From the NCBI GenBank assembly GCA_051880395.1, contig JBJENW010000368.1, forward strand, positions 1-34,005: DNA of 34,005 bases. The letters are read 5' to 3'. Below the pieces are notes generated by a model. That model was not told where the DNA came from. It was given only the letters and a program-made list of their open reading frames with translations, and searched no databases. This document shows, one piece after another, positions 16,159 through 24,603 of this stretch (its first letter is position 1; each line of letters begins with the position of its first letter). The position numbers and the translations under genes are program-made. This stretch comes from JBJENW01 sp051880395 (GTDB lineage: Bacteria > Bacillota > Clostridia > Lachnospirales > Lachnospiraceae).

Positions 16159-17886
16159 ATGAAGGTTGATGAAAAAGAAAAATTTGTCAGCATTCGGTGG
16201 GAATTGATAGCGATGTCGGTGATTCCTTTGATTGCAGTATGTATCGTCCTCACAATCATTTCGGTGAATACGATCAAAAGCGGTATGATCGCAAAAGCGA
16301 TCGGAGGTCTGAAAAGTACGGTCATTGCTGTAAATGCAGGAATCAATGTATTAAATGACGATGCCTATTATCTGGATGAGAATGATAATTTATGGAAGGG
16401 CGACTTTAATCTGACAGAACATGAAGAATTCATGGATGCTTTTGTAGCCGGAACAAACACGGATGTGACAATTTTCTATGGAAAAACCAGAAGAGCTACC
16501 TCATTAAAAGACAAAAGTGGACAAAGAATCATCGGAACGGATGCCTTAAGCGAGGTTTCGGATTTGGTACTGAATGGAAAAGAATTTTCTTCTTCGAATA
16601 CGATCATAAATGATCAAAACTATTATACCTACTACATGCCGTTATCAAATCCAAACGGAGAGATCATAGGTATGATATTTGCCGGTGAGCCAAGTGCATC
16701 GGTTGACACAAGACTAAGACACAGTATCATTGCGGTGGTGATCATCGCAGTCATCTTACTTGTGATCTCTGTGATCGTATGTTTTATAAACACGAAAAAA
16801 CTTTCAAAATCAATTACACATACCTGTGATGCCGTGAATTCTCTGGCGCAGGGAAATTTGATGGTTCATGTAAATCCCGCGATTTTGAAACGGAAGGATG
16901 AACTTGGATTAATGGGAAAAGGGGTAGAGAACCTGATAAAAAATCTGAATGATTCTATTGGAAACATTAAAGAGATTTCGGAAGAATTATTAGATGCAGG
17001 GAATAAACTGGAAAAAATGGCGTCCAAGACAAGTCGTGCTTCTTCGGATATCAGTTGTGCGGTTGAAGATATATCCAATGGTGCGGTATCCCAAGCGGAG
17101 GATGTGGAAATTGCAAATGAAGGGGTTTCAAAAATGGGAAGATTGATGGAAGAGATCACGGAAAACATTGGAGATTTGACGCAGTCTTCCATGAACATGC
17201 AGTCTTCCGGTGAAGAATCCAGCCACATCATGCAACAGCTTAGTGTTTCGAATGACCATACAGTTGCAGCAGTAGATAAGATTGCAAAGAATGTAGAAGC
17301 AACCGATGGTTCTGTTATTCAGATAAAAGAAGCTGTCAATCTGATCACTGAGATTGCAAGTCAGACGAGCCTTTTATCCCTAAATGCGTCAATAGAGGCT
17401 GCAAGGGCCGGGGAAGCAGGAAAAGGGTTTGCGGTTGTTGCAACGGAGATTCAAAAGTTGTCGGAGGAATCAAACGCCTCTGCTCAAAAAATAGCGGACA
17501 TTATAAGCAGACTTTCAACTGATTCCCAAAATTCCATGGAAGTTATGGAAGAAGTCAAAACCCGTTTACAAGAACAGCAAGATAAATTAAATGAGACAAA
17601 GCAAAAATTTGAAGAAGTGATCACAGGAATCATCAACTCACGGGAAGGAACGGAGCGGATCAACGAGCAGGCAGAAAGCTGTGACGATGCAAGAAAAAAA
17701 CTGATCGATATTGTTCAAAATTTATCTGCTATTTCAGAAGAGAATGCCGCTTCATCGGAAGAGACAACTTCTTCGATGACAGAGCTGAATACCACAATAA
17801 ATGAACTGTCCGAGTCCGCAAAGGAGTTAAAAGAACTCGCGGTGTCGTTAAAGAAGGATATCAGCTATTTTAAAATAGCAGGATAG
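16159..17886 (+). CDS. Methyl-accepting chemotaxis protein
   Basis: A 575-aa chemoreceptor. TM1 is at about 17-36, an extracytoplasmic Cache-like sensor of about 150 residues follows (TDVTIFYGKTRRATS ... YYTYYMPLSNPNGEIIGMIFAGE), TM2 at about 189-210, HAMP at 211-265 and a long coiled-coil signalling domain. The hairpin tip is conserved: EIASQTSLLSLNASIEAAR then AGEAGKGFAVVATEI. The receptor signals to CheA/CheW, which are not in this window. I chose ATG 16159 because AAGGAGG lies upstream; an extension to 16072 would begin inside the palindrome. It is an orphan chemoreceptor and implies a motile host. Confidence 0.93.
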   Translation: MKVDEKEKFVSIRWELIAMSVIPLIAVCIVLTIISVNTIKSGMIAKAIGGLKSTVIAVNAGINVLNDDAYYLDENDNLWKGDFNLTEHEEFMDAFVAGTNTDVTIFYGKTRRATSLKDKSGQRIIGTDALSEVSDLVLNGKEFSSSNTIINDQNYYTYYMPLSNPNGEIIGMIFAGEPSASVDTRLRHSIIAVVIIAVILLVISVIVCFINTKKLSKSITHTCDAVNSLAQGNLMVHVNPAILKRKDELGLMGKGVENLIKNLNDSIGNIKEISEELLDAGNKLEKMASKTSRASSDISCAVEDISNGAVSQAEDVEIANEGVSKMGRLMEEITENIGDLTQSSMNMQSSGEESSHIMQQLSVSNDHTVAAVDKIAKNVEATDGSVIQIKEAVNLITEIASQTSLLSLNASIEAARAGEAGKGFAVVATEIQKLSEESNASAQKIADIISRLSTDSQNSMEVMEEVKTRLQEQQDKLNETKQKFEEVITGIINSREGTERINEQAESCDDARKKLIDIVQNLSAISEENAASSEETTSSMTELNTTINELSESAKELKELAVSLKKDISYFKIAG

Positions 17887-17922
17887 TCAGTGACATCATT
17901 TGAAACATTGTAAAGAAAAATT

Positions 17923-17949
17923 GACTGCGAAAGCGGTCTTTTTTTCTTT
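17923..17949 (+). terminator. Terminator of the chemoreceptor gene
   Basis: GACTGC (17923-17928), loop GAAA, GCGGTC (17933-17938), then a run of seven T. This is a short, stable hairpin with a tetraloop and good T-tract, 36 bases after the stop codon. Confidence 0.85.
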
Positions 17950-18042
17950 TAAGAATCGGTATATGTGTTTGGGAGTATTGGAAAAAATAATAAAAAATAG
18001 TTGGTTAAATAAACATAGAAAGTGGGGAAAAACAAGAAATAT

Positions 18043-18089
18043 GCTCATAAAATGTGAAAAACAGGATTGATTACGCTCATAAAATGTGA
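18043..18089 (+). repeat. Two direct repeats upstream of the second DUF4143 ATPase
   Basis: GCTCATAAAATGTGA occurs at 18043-18057 and exactly again at 18075-18089, 32 bp apart, which is three helical turns. They lie 28 to 74 bp before ATG 18117. They may be paired operator sites. The first ATPase gene has a TGTGA-containing site in the same place, so a shared regulator is possible but unproven. Confidence 0.6.
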
Positions 18090-18116
18090 TAATCTTTGAG
18101 ACAGGAGGTGGAATAG

Positions 18117-19451
18117 ATGTATCTGAAAAGAAAAATAGATAAATTTCTAATGAATTGGAAGAAAGATTTAGCACATAAACCCTTGATCGTAAAAGGAGCA
18201 AGGCAGATTGGAAAGACAGAATCAATCTTACATTTTGCAAACGAGAACTACAGTAATGTGGTATATATCAACTTTGCATTAGATAAAAAGTATTCTACGA
18301 TAGTGAGTGATGGATATGATGTTGAAACAGTCATAAAAAATATAACACTTGCAAATCCGGCAATTCAGTTTATTCCGGAGGAAACGATTGTGATTTTTGA
18401 TGAAATCCAGGAGTATCCGGATGTTGCAACGACTCTGAAGTCTTTTAAATTGGATGGAAGATATGATGTGATCTGTAGTGGATCCATGTTAGGGATAAAT
18501 TATAAAAAAATTCATAGTAACAGTGTTGGAAATAAAACAGATTATGAAATGTTTTCGATGGATTTTGAAGAATTCTTGTGGGCAAAGGGATATCATGACG
18601 AGCAAATAAACGATATCCTAAAACACATGGTTGAATTGATGCCATTTAGTGAAACGGAGTTAAGGGTATATCAATCACTATTTTTAGATTACTGTGTGCT
18701 TGGTGGAATGCCGGATGTAGTACGAGGATATATTGAGACAGGAACCTTTTCGGGATCTTTAGAAATTCAAGAGCAGATTCGATTAGACTATGAAGAAGAT
18801 GTAAGAAAATGTGCCCAGGGACTGGATCAAACAAAAATCATAAGTGTATATCGCAGTGTTCCAGCGCAATTAGCAAAAGAAAATAAAAAGTTTCAGTTTA
18901 ACAAAATTGATAAGAATGCCAGATCCAGAGAGTATACCGGTTGTATTGAATGGCTGATCGATGCCGGCGTCATTACAGAATGTAATTGTTTATTCTTTCC
19001 TGAGTTGCCACTAAAGGGGAATGCGGATAAAAGTAAATACAAACTTTATTATCCGGATACAGGATTATTAGTTTCGGCTTTAGATGAAGAGGCACAAGAG
19101 GACCTGAGAGTAAATAAAAATCTAGGGGTATATAAAGGGGCTCTTTATGAAAACTTTGTAGCAGAAGCTTTTACAAAACAAGGAATGGGGCTATTCTATT
19201 ATAAAAAAGATAATTCTACATTGGAGGAAGATTTTTTTGTTAGGTCTAAGAATGAACTAATCCCGGTAGAAGTAAAATCAAATCATAACAGGTCAAAGTC
19301 TTTGGCAGCATTGATAAAAAATGAAAATTATAGCGATATACAGTATGGAATAAAACTAGGAGATTTCAATGTCGGGTGTGCAGAAAATATATACACGTTT
19401 CCTTATTTTTGTGCGTTTATGATAAAAGCTTATCTGAAAAATTGGGATTAA
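18117..19451 (+). CDS. AAA_14 / DUF4143 family ATPase (second copy)
   Basis: A 444-aa protein with the same plan as the gene at 4367: P-loop GARQIGKT (27-34), Walker B TIVIFDE (90-96), sensor-like CSGSMLG, the middle motif SVPAQLAKENKKFQF and a C-terminal DUF4143 domain ending in EEDFFVRSKNELIPVEVK. The last motif again looks like a PD-(D/E)XK nuclease core. The two copies are clearly homologous but diverged, so they were probably acquired separately or duplicated long ago. ATG 18117 follows ACAGGAGGTGG. It stands alone, and the 252-bp palindrome starts 52 bp after its stop. Function is unknown, as for the family. Confidence 0.9.
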   Translation: MYLKRKIDKFLMNWKKDLAHKPLIVKGARQIGKTESILHFANENYSNVVYINFALDKKYSTIVSDGYDVETVIKNITLANPAIQFIPEETIVIFDEIQEYPDVATTLKSFKLDGRYDVICSGSMLGINYKKIHSNSVGNKTDYEMFSMDFEEFLWAKGYHDEQINDILKHMVELMPFSETELRVYQSLFLDYCVLGGMPDVVRGYIETGTFSGSLEIQEQIRLDYEEDVRKCAQGLDQTKIISVYRSVPAQLAKENKKFQFNKIDKNARSREYTGCIEWLIDAGVITECNCLFFPELPLKGNADKSKYKLYYPDTGLLVSALDEEAQEDLRVNKNLGVYKGALYENFVAEAFTKQGMGLFYYKKDNSTLEEDFFVRSKNELIPVEVKSNHNRSKSLAALIKNENYSDIQYGIKLGDFNVGCAENIYTFPYFCAFMIKAYLKNWD

Positions 19452-19502
19452 AAATAACAAAATCATGGAGAACCATGATAAAACCCTTACTTTCCAGCAC
19501 AA

Positions 19503-19775
19503 ACGAAACAGATCTCAACCGTTCGTTTCCAATACACAGTTTCGCCGAACGACAGGCATCCTGGCAAAAAACATTTCGGCGGGCGCAGGTGAGATCCTGT
19601 GCTTAGAGTGCCTTATGCTCGAAGGCAATCCTGAGAGTATTAGGCACTCTTAGCACATAGCTCACCGGAGCAGGAGCCGTGTTTTTTGCCAGGATGCCTG
19701 TCGTTTGGCGAAACGTCCGTATAAGAAATCCCCTCCGGTTGAGATCTGTTTCGTCAAGCCCCAAAAAGTAGTGGC
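19503..19775. repeat. Long extended palindrome (about 252 bp) with outer flank repeated at window start
   Basis: The outer arms ACGAAACAGATCTCAACCG (19503-19521) and CGGTTGAGATCTGTTTCGT (19736-19754) are perfect 19-bp complements. Middle arms 19539-19572 and 19681-19714 match at 33 of 34 positions. Inner arms GGTGAGATCCTGTGCTTAG... (19588-19613) and 19642-19666 are near-perfect. The right flank to about 19775 (with AGTAGTGG) recurs at 1-60. It occupies most of the 526-base gene-free gap 19452-19977. The open frames inside are products of the palindrome, not genes. It is best read as a miniature mobile element or a giant structured-RNA repeat. Confidence 0.8.
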
Positions 19776-19908
19776 CGGATGCACGTAGTGGTTCGCCCGA
19801 CAAATAGAAATTTAACTGTTAATGCAAACGACATAGGAGGAAACAGTAACAAATCGCTTTTATCTTTAAAAATCTATTTCGGAAATTCTAGGCTTTTAAG
19901 CGGAACTG

Positions 19909-19917
19909 TGTTATAAT
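19909..19917 (+). promoter_or_regulatory. Extended -10 promoter of the guanylate kinase operon
   Basis: TGTTATAAT (19909-19917) is an extended -10 element (TGnTATAAT). No good -35 box lies 17 bp upstream, which an extended -10 tolerates. Transcription would start near 19924, 54 bases before the chosen gmk start codon. It would restore expression to an operon apparently cut off from its usual upstream gene. Confidence 0.55.
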
Positions 19918-19977
19918 AAAGTGAAAATGTGCGCAAAAGACCGGGCACTTGAAAAAAACGACAGAAAGGGTTCAAAT

Positions 19978-20562
19978 ATGGGAAAAATATTTTGTATCAT
20001 GGGAAAAAGTGCATCGGGAAAAGATACGGTTTATAAAAAATTACTGGAAAATACAGAGATTTCGTTAAAAAAAATCGTACCATATACCACGCGCCCGATT
20101 CGCGCGGGAGAAACAGAAGGCGTGGAATATCATTTTACGGATGAAGAAGGGCTGTCTGTTCTGCAGAAAGAAGGAAAAGTGATCGAGATGCGCGCCTATG
20201 ATACATGCTGTGGTGTCTGGAAATATTTTACAGCGGATGACGGGCAGATTCGGGATGATGGACTGTATCTTGTGATCGGAACGCTTGAGTCGTATCTGGC
20301 GCTTCGAAACTATTTTGGCGAAGAGCAGGTCTGTCCGCTTTATATCGAACTGGAAGACGGGGAGCGTCTGATGCGGGCATTCAATCGGGAGAGAGAGCAG
20401 AAAGAACCAAAGTACGCAGAGGTGTGTCGACGATTTTTAGCGGATGAAGAAGATTTTTCGGAAGAAAAATTACAACAGGCTGGTATAAAAAAACGCTTCG
20501 AAAATACAGAAAGTGATACAACAGTTGAGGAAATTTTACGATATATAAAGAAAGAGATGTAA
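19978..20562 (+). CDS. gmk: Guanylate kinase family protein
   Basis: A 194-aa P-loop kinase of the guanylate kinase family, which phosphorylates GMP to GDP. The P-loop is GKSASGKD (9-16). The GMP-binding motif VPYTTRPIRAGETEGVEYHF (34-53) closely follows the usual sTTRxPRxGExxGxdYhF pattern. ATG 19978 follows AGAAAGGG; an extension to 19921 is unlikely. The P-loop differs somewhat from the canonical GPSGxGKG, and Clostridia often have a separate rpoZ-linked gmk, so this could be a divergent second copy. It heads the yaaR-holB-ricT-trmN6-rsmI operon. Confidence 0.82.
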   Translation: MGKIFCIMGKSASGKDTVYKKLLENTEISLKKIVPYTTRPIRAGETEGVEYHFTDEEGLSVLQKEGKVIEMRAYDTCCGVWKYFTADDGQIRDDGLYLVIGTLESYLALRNYFGEEQVCPLYIELEDGERLMRAFNREREQKEPKYAEVCRRFLADEEDFSEEKLQQAGIKKRFENTESDTTVEEILRYIKKEM

Positions 20563-20589
20563 TATCTATGGATAAGGGGTGGGAAAAGG

Positions 20590-21033
20590 ATGGATATTAA
20601 TAAGATCGATCAGGTAAATCCGGCGCAGTCCGTTGAGCATACTTCGCAGAATCAGACTGATTCCGCTGATTTTAAATTCATTCTCACCAGCCATATCGAG
20701 GAAGCACAGCTGCAGGAGCAGTTAAACAGCCTGCTTACCGATATTTCTGTTCAGGGGCAGCAGATCGCGAAACATATGGATATACGGGATCTGAAGCGTT
20801 ACCGACAGAAGATCAAAGAATTTTTAAATGAAGTTGTGAATCGTTCGCATAAATTTTCCAGAGAAAACTTTTTGGACCGCAGGGGACGGCACAGAGTTTA
20901 CGGAATTATCCGCCTGGTGGATGAAAACCTCGATGAACTGGCAAAAGAGCTGGTGAAAGATGAGGCAGATCATATTGCGATACTCGATCGGATCGGAGAG
21001 ATTGAAGGACTGCTTTTGGATATTCTGACGTAG
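20590..21033 (+). CDS. YaaR family protein (DUF327)
   Basis: A 147-aa, mostly helical soluble protein. The family is typically coded between tmk or gmk and holB in Firmicutes, exactly as here, and its function is not settled. Recognisable parts are the disordered N-terminus rich in Q, S and D, then DIRDLKRYRQKIKEFLNEVVNRSHKF and the RRGRHRVYGIIRLVDENLDELA region, which is the most conserved in the family. ATG 20590 follows a GGGGTGGG...AAAGG stretch, 27 bp after gmk. Confidence 0.85.
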   Translation: MDINKIDQVNPAQSVEHTSQNQTDSADFKFILTSHIEEAQLQEQLNSLLTDISVQGQQIAKHMDIRDLKRYRQKIKEFLNEVVNRSHKFSRENFLDRRGRHRVYGIIRLVDENLDELAKELVKDEADHIAILDRIGEIEGLLLDILT

Positions 21034-21062
21034 AAATACGCAAGATACAGGAGGAAGTGGAA

Positions 21063-22052
21063 ATGGCAGGTTTTAATAGTATTATTGGAAATGAACAGAT
21101 CGTGCAGCATTTAAAAAATGCGGTGTTAAAGGACAAGGTGTCGCATGCGTATATCATCAACGGACCGAAATCCTGCGGAAAAGGACTTTTGGCAGATGCA
21201 TTTGCGATGACGCTACAATGCGAGAAAGGCAGCAATGAACCTTGTATGGAGTGTCGCTCCTGTATGCAGGCGATGCACCACAACCAGCCGGATATCATCT
21301 ATGTGACCCATGAAAAACCGAATACCATATCGGTATCCGATGTGCGGGAACAGATCAATGCGGATATTGTGGTGAAACCATACAGCAGCCGGTATAAAGT
21401 ATATATCGTAGATGAAGCAGAGAAAATGAATCAGCAGGCGCAGAACGCACTTTTAAAAACAATTGAGGAGCCGCCGGAATATGCGGTGATCTTGCTTTTG
21501 ACGACGAATGCGGATGCGTTTTTACAGACAATCCGCTCCAGATGTGTGATGTTAAATATGGTGGCAGTGCCGGATGTGCAGATTGTGGATTATTTGAAAA
21601 AAACGCTTCTGGTGCCGGATTATGTGGCAAAGCTTTCGGCGGCATTTGCACAGGGAAATGTCGGAAAAGCGGTCAATCTGGCGTCTTCAGAGGAATTTCA
21701 GGAATTAAAGGATTCTGTTGTGCAATTGATGAGGCGGCTGCGAGAGATCGATCTTTATGAGCTGACAGGAGCCGTCAGACAGATCACAGAATACAAATTG
21801 GAGATTCAAGATTATTTGGATATCATGATGGTCTGGTTTCGGGATGTTTTATTGTATAAAGCGACAGCGGATGCCAATAAAGTGATCTTTTCAGATGAAT
21901 TAATGGAAATTAAAAAGCAGGCAAGTAAGAGTTCCTATAGTGGAATCGAAACCATACTTCAGGCATTGGAAAAGGCAAAAGTGCGACTGAATGCGAACGT
22001 GAATTTCGACTTGACGATGGAATTACTGTTGCTGACGATAAAGGAGAATTAG
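21063..22052 (+). CDS. holB: DNA polymerase III subunit delta' (clamp loader)
   Basis: A 329-aa AAA+ protein of the clamp loader. The P-loop-like GPKSCGKG is at 34-41. Cys53, 61, 64 and 67 form the zinc module seen in delta'/tau. DEAEKMNQQAQNALLKTIEE, LLTTN and IRSRC (the SRC motif) are all clear. Helical collar sequence fills the last third. I chose ATG 21063 because AGGAGGAAG lies upstream; a GTG two codons earlier is too near. It lies 2 bases from ricT. Confidence 0.92.
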   Translation: MAGFNSIIGNEQIVQHLKNAVLKDKVSHAYIINGPKSCGKGLLADAFAMTLQCEKGSNEPCMECRSCMQAMHHNQPDIIYVTHEKPNTISVSDVREQINADIVVKPYSSRYKVYIVDEAEKMNQQAQNALLKTIEEPPEYAVILLLTTNADAFLQTIRSRCVMLNMVAVPDVQIVDYLKKTLLVPDYVAKLSAAFAQGNVGKAVNLASSEEFQELKDSVVQLMRRLREIDLYELTGAVRQITEYKLEIQDYLDIMMVWFRDVLLYKATADANKVIFSDELMEIKKQASKSSYSGIETILQALEKAKVRLNANVNFDLTMELLLLTIKEN

Positions 22053-22053
22053 C

Positions 22054-22965
22054 ATGATAAAAATTGTAGGAGTCCGGTTTCGAAAGGCAGGAAAAATTTA
22101 TTACTTTGATCCGGACGGCAAAGAGATGGAGCAGGGAACTCATGTGATCGTGGAGACTGCTCGCGGGGTGGAATACGGAACAGTTATGATCCCACCGAAG
22201 GAGGTAACGGATGATGAGGTAACACAATCTTTAAAACCGGTGCTTCGTATAGCAACACCAGCGGATGAGAAACAGGAGGCAAAAAATCGTGAAAAAGAAG
22301 TGGATGCGTTTCAGATCTGCTTAGAGAAAATTGCGAAGCACAAGCTGGAAATGAAGTTGATCGAGGCAGAATATACCTTTGACAATAATAAATTGTTATT
22401 TTATTTTACAGCTGACGGAAGAATTGATTTCCGGGAGCTTGTAAAAGATCTGGCGTCGGTATTTCGAACCAGAATCGAGCTTCGACAGATCGGTGTGCGT
22501 GATGAGACAAAGATCATGGGCGGTGTCGGAATCTGCGGCAGACCGCTTTGCTGTAATACATTTCTGACCGAGTTTGCGCCGGTTTCGATCAAAATGGCAA
22601 AGGAGCAGAATCTTTCCCTAAATCCGGCAAAGATTTCCGGTGTCTGCGGTCGATTGATGTGTTGTCTGAAAAATGAGGAAGAAACCTATGAGTACTTAAA
22701 CGGCAGAATGCCGGGAGTTGGGGATTATGTGACAACACCGGACGGCTTAAAAGGTGAAGTAAACAGCGTGAGTGTGCTGCGTCAGAAAGTGAAAGTGCTC
22801 GTGAATATCAATGATGAAAAGGAACTTCACGAATATAAAGTGGATGACTTAAAGTTTAAACCGAAGCGTCGCAAAGAAAATGTGAAGCTGACAAAGGAAG
22901 AAATGAAGGAACTGGCGGCACTGGAGGATAAAGGAGCGAAGTCAAAGATCGATGATACCAAATAA
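22054..22965 (+). CDS. ricT: PSP1 domain protein RicT/YaaT
   Basis: A 303-aa PSP1-family protein. In Bacillus subtilis RicT (YaaT) forms the RicAFT complex with two other proteins, carries iron-sulfur clusters, and aids mRNA processing by RNase Y and the entry into sporulation. The cysteines are present as CGRPLCC (161-167) and CGRLMCC (198-204). The motifs GVRFRKAGKIYYFDP, YGTVMIPPKE and the GDYVTTPDGLKGEV segment also fit. AAAGGAG precedes ATG 22054. The C-terminus is basic and charged. It overlaps trmN6 by 14 bases, indicating coupled translation. Confidence 0.92.
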   Translation: MIKIVGVRFRKAGKIYYFDPDGKEMEQGTHVIVETARGVEYGTVMIPPKEVTDDEVTQSLKPVLRIATPADEKQEAKNREKEVDAFQICLEKIAKHKLEMKLIEAEYTFDNNKLLFYFTADGRIDFRELVKDLASVFRTRIELRQIGVRDETKIMGGVGICGRPLCCNTFLTEFAPVSIKMAKEQNLSLNPAKISGVCGRLMCCLKNEEETYEYLNGRMPGVGDYVTTPDGLKGEVNSVSVLRQKVKVLVNINDEKELHEYKVDDLKFKPKRRKENVKLTKEEMKELAALEDKGAKSKIDDTK

Positions 22966-23701
22966 GGAATTGTATCTAAAAGACGGGGAACGGTTTGATG
23001 ATCTGCAGAGAAACGGATATGTGATCATACAGAATCCGAAAAAATTTTGTTTCGGGATGGATGCAGTGCTGCTTTCCGGTTTTGCGACAGTGAGAGCGGG
23101 AGAGCGGGCAATCGATCTTGGAACGGGTACCGGAATCATACCGATCTTATTGGAAGCAAAAACGAAAGGCGAGAAGTTCATCGGTTTGGAGATTCAGGAA
23201 GAAAGTGCAGATATGGCAAAGCGCAGTGTGATGTGCAATGAGCTGGAAGAAAAAATTGCGATCGTAACCGGCGACATTAAGGAGGCGTCTGCACGTTTTG
23301 GAACGGCTTCTTTTGATGTGGTGACAACAAATCCGCCATATATGACAGGGCAGCATGGTCTGACAAATGCAAACGAAGCAAAAACGATCGCCCGACATGA
23401 GGTGCTTTGTTCTTTAGAAGATGTCGTACGCGAAAGCAGTCGTCTGCTGCGGGAGAAAGGACGGTTTTACATGGTACACCGTCCTTTTCGTTTAGCGGAA
23501 ATCTTTACAGTGATGAAGCAGTATCATCTGGAGCCGAAAAAAATGCGTTTGGTGTATCCGTTTGTAGACAAAGAGCCAAATATGGTTTTGATCGAGGGAG
23601 TAAAAGGTGGAAATCCACGCATCACTGTGGATAAACCTCTGATCGTTTACAAAGAGTGTGGAAAATATACCGATGAAATTTATGATCTGTATGGATATTA
23701 G
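22952..23701 (+). CDS. trmN6: tRNA1(Val) adenine(37)-N6-methyltransferase
   Basis: A 249-aa class I methyltransferase. DLGTGTGIIP (55-64) is the SAM loop and NPPY (127-130) is the amino-methyltransferase catalytic motif, with GLEIQEESADMA between them. GYVIIQNPKKFCFGMDAVLL at 22-41 is the N-terminal signature of TrmN6/YfiC. The site lies between ricT and rsmI, as in many Firmicutes. The start lies within the end of ricT; the AAGGAGCG before it is a good ribosome binding site. Confidence 0.88.
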   Translation: MIPNKELYLKDGERFDDLQRNGYVIIQNPKKFCFGMDAVLLSGFATVRAGERAIDLGTGTGIIPILLEAKTKGEKFIGLEIQEESADMAKRSVMCNELEEKIAIVTGDIKEASARFGTASFDVVTTNPPYMTGQHGLTNANEAKTIARHEVLCSLEDVVRESSRLLREKGRFYMVHRPFRLAEIFTVMKQYHLEPKKMRLVYPFVDKEPNMVLIEGVKGGNPRITVDKPLIVYKECGKYTDEIYDLYGY

Positions 23702-23719
23702 GGAATGAAAGAGGGAAAA

Positions 23720-24565
23720 ATGGCAGGAAAATTATATTTGTGCGCGACACCGATCGGAAATCTGGAAGATATCACATATCGGGTGCTGCGCACGTTAAAT
23801 GAGGTGGATCTGATCGCGGCGGAGGATACGAGAAATTCGATTCGCCTGTTAAATCATTTTGAGATCAAAACACCGATGACGAGTTATCATGAATTTAATA
23901 AGATTGAAAAAGCCCATGCATTAGTCGAGCGTATGCTGGCAGGAGAAAATATTGCGTTGATCACCGATGCAGGGACACCGGGCATCTCGGATCCGGGAGA
24001 AGAGCTGGTAAAGATCGCGTATGAGGCAGGCATCGAGGTGACATCCCTTCCGGGTGCAGCGGCGTGTATCACAGCGCTTACGATCTCCGGACTCTCGACG
24101 AGGCGCTTTGCGTTTGAGGCGTTTTTGCCGAAGGATAAAAAATTGCGGGCGGCAATTTTAGAAGAGTTGAAATCGGAGACGCGCACGATCGTATTATATG
24201 AGGCGCCGCATCATCTGATAAAGACATTGGAGGAACTTCGGGAAGTGTTTGGCGGTGACCGTAAAATTTCACTTTGCCGGGAGTTGACGAAACGCTATGA
24301 AGAGGCACAGCGGATGACGTTTGATGAAGCGTTATTGCATTATGAGACGAATGAACCGCGTGGGGAATATGTGCTTGTCATTGAGGGAAAATCCCAGCAG
24401 GAAGTACAGGAGGAAAAGCAGCAGCAGTGGAATACCATGTCACTGGAAGAACACATGGCATTTTATGAAAATCAGGGAATTGCGAGAAAAGAGGCGATGA
24501 AACTGGTTGCAAAAGACCGCGGAATTTCGAAGCGGGATGTGTACCAGGCGTTGCTGGAAAAATAA
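23720..24565 (+). CDS. rsmI: 16S rRNA (cytidine1402-2'-O)-methyltransferase
   Basis: A 281-aa tetrapyrrole-methylase-fold enzyme that methylates the ribose of C1402 in the 16S decoding centre. LYLCATPIGNLEDITYR (5-21) and the ITDAGTPGISDPG loop with LPGAAACITAL are intact, as are LYEAPHHLIKTLEEL and CRELTKRYEE. I chose ATG 23720 because AGAGGG lies upstream; ATG 23705 adds a short non-conserved tail. It is the last gene of the operon, followed by a perfect 14-bp hairpin. Confidence 0.93.
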   Translation: MAGKLYLCATPIGNLEDITYRVLRTLNEVDLIAAEDTRNSIRLLNHFEIKTPMTSYHEFNKIEKAHALVERMLAGENIALITDAGTPGISDPGEELVKIAYEAGIEVTSLPGAAACITALTISGLSTRRFAFEAFLPKDKKLRAAILEELKSETRTIVLYEAPHHLIKTLEELREVFGGDRKISLCRELTKRYEEAQRMTFDEALLHYETNEPRGEYVLVIEGKSQQEVQEEKQQQWNTMSLEEHMAFYENQGIARKEAMKLVAKDRGISKRDVYQALLEK

Positions 24566-24597
24566 AACCAGAGGCTTGAATCATCAAGCCTCTGGTT
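24566..24597. terminator. Perfect 14-bp-stem hairpin after rsmI
   Basis: AACCAGAGGCTTGA (24566-24579), loop ATCA, TCAAGCCTCTGGTT (24584-24597), one base after the rsmI stop codon. There is no long T-run on the plus side. It may stabilise the 3' end of the mRNA or act together with the next hairpin. Confidence 0.6.
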
Positions 24598-24603
24598 GAG
24601 GAA

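Noticed and set aside
17896..18240. 114-aa minus-strand frame between the chemoreceptor and the second ATPase
   Set aside because: It crosses the terminator, the direct repeats and the ATPase start; the Phe/Ser-rich product looks like antisense of A-rich DNA.
19465..19803. Open frames on both strands within the long palindrome
   Set aside because: They are mirror frames of an inverted repeat without a coherent protein; both strands read similarly because of the symmetry.
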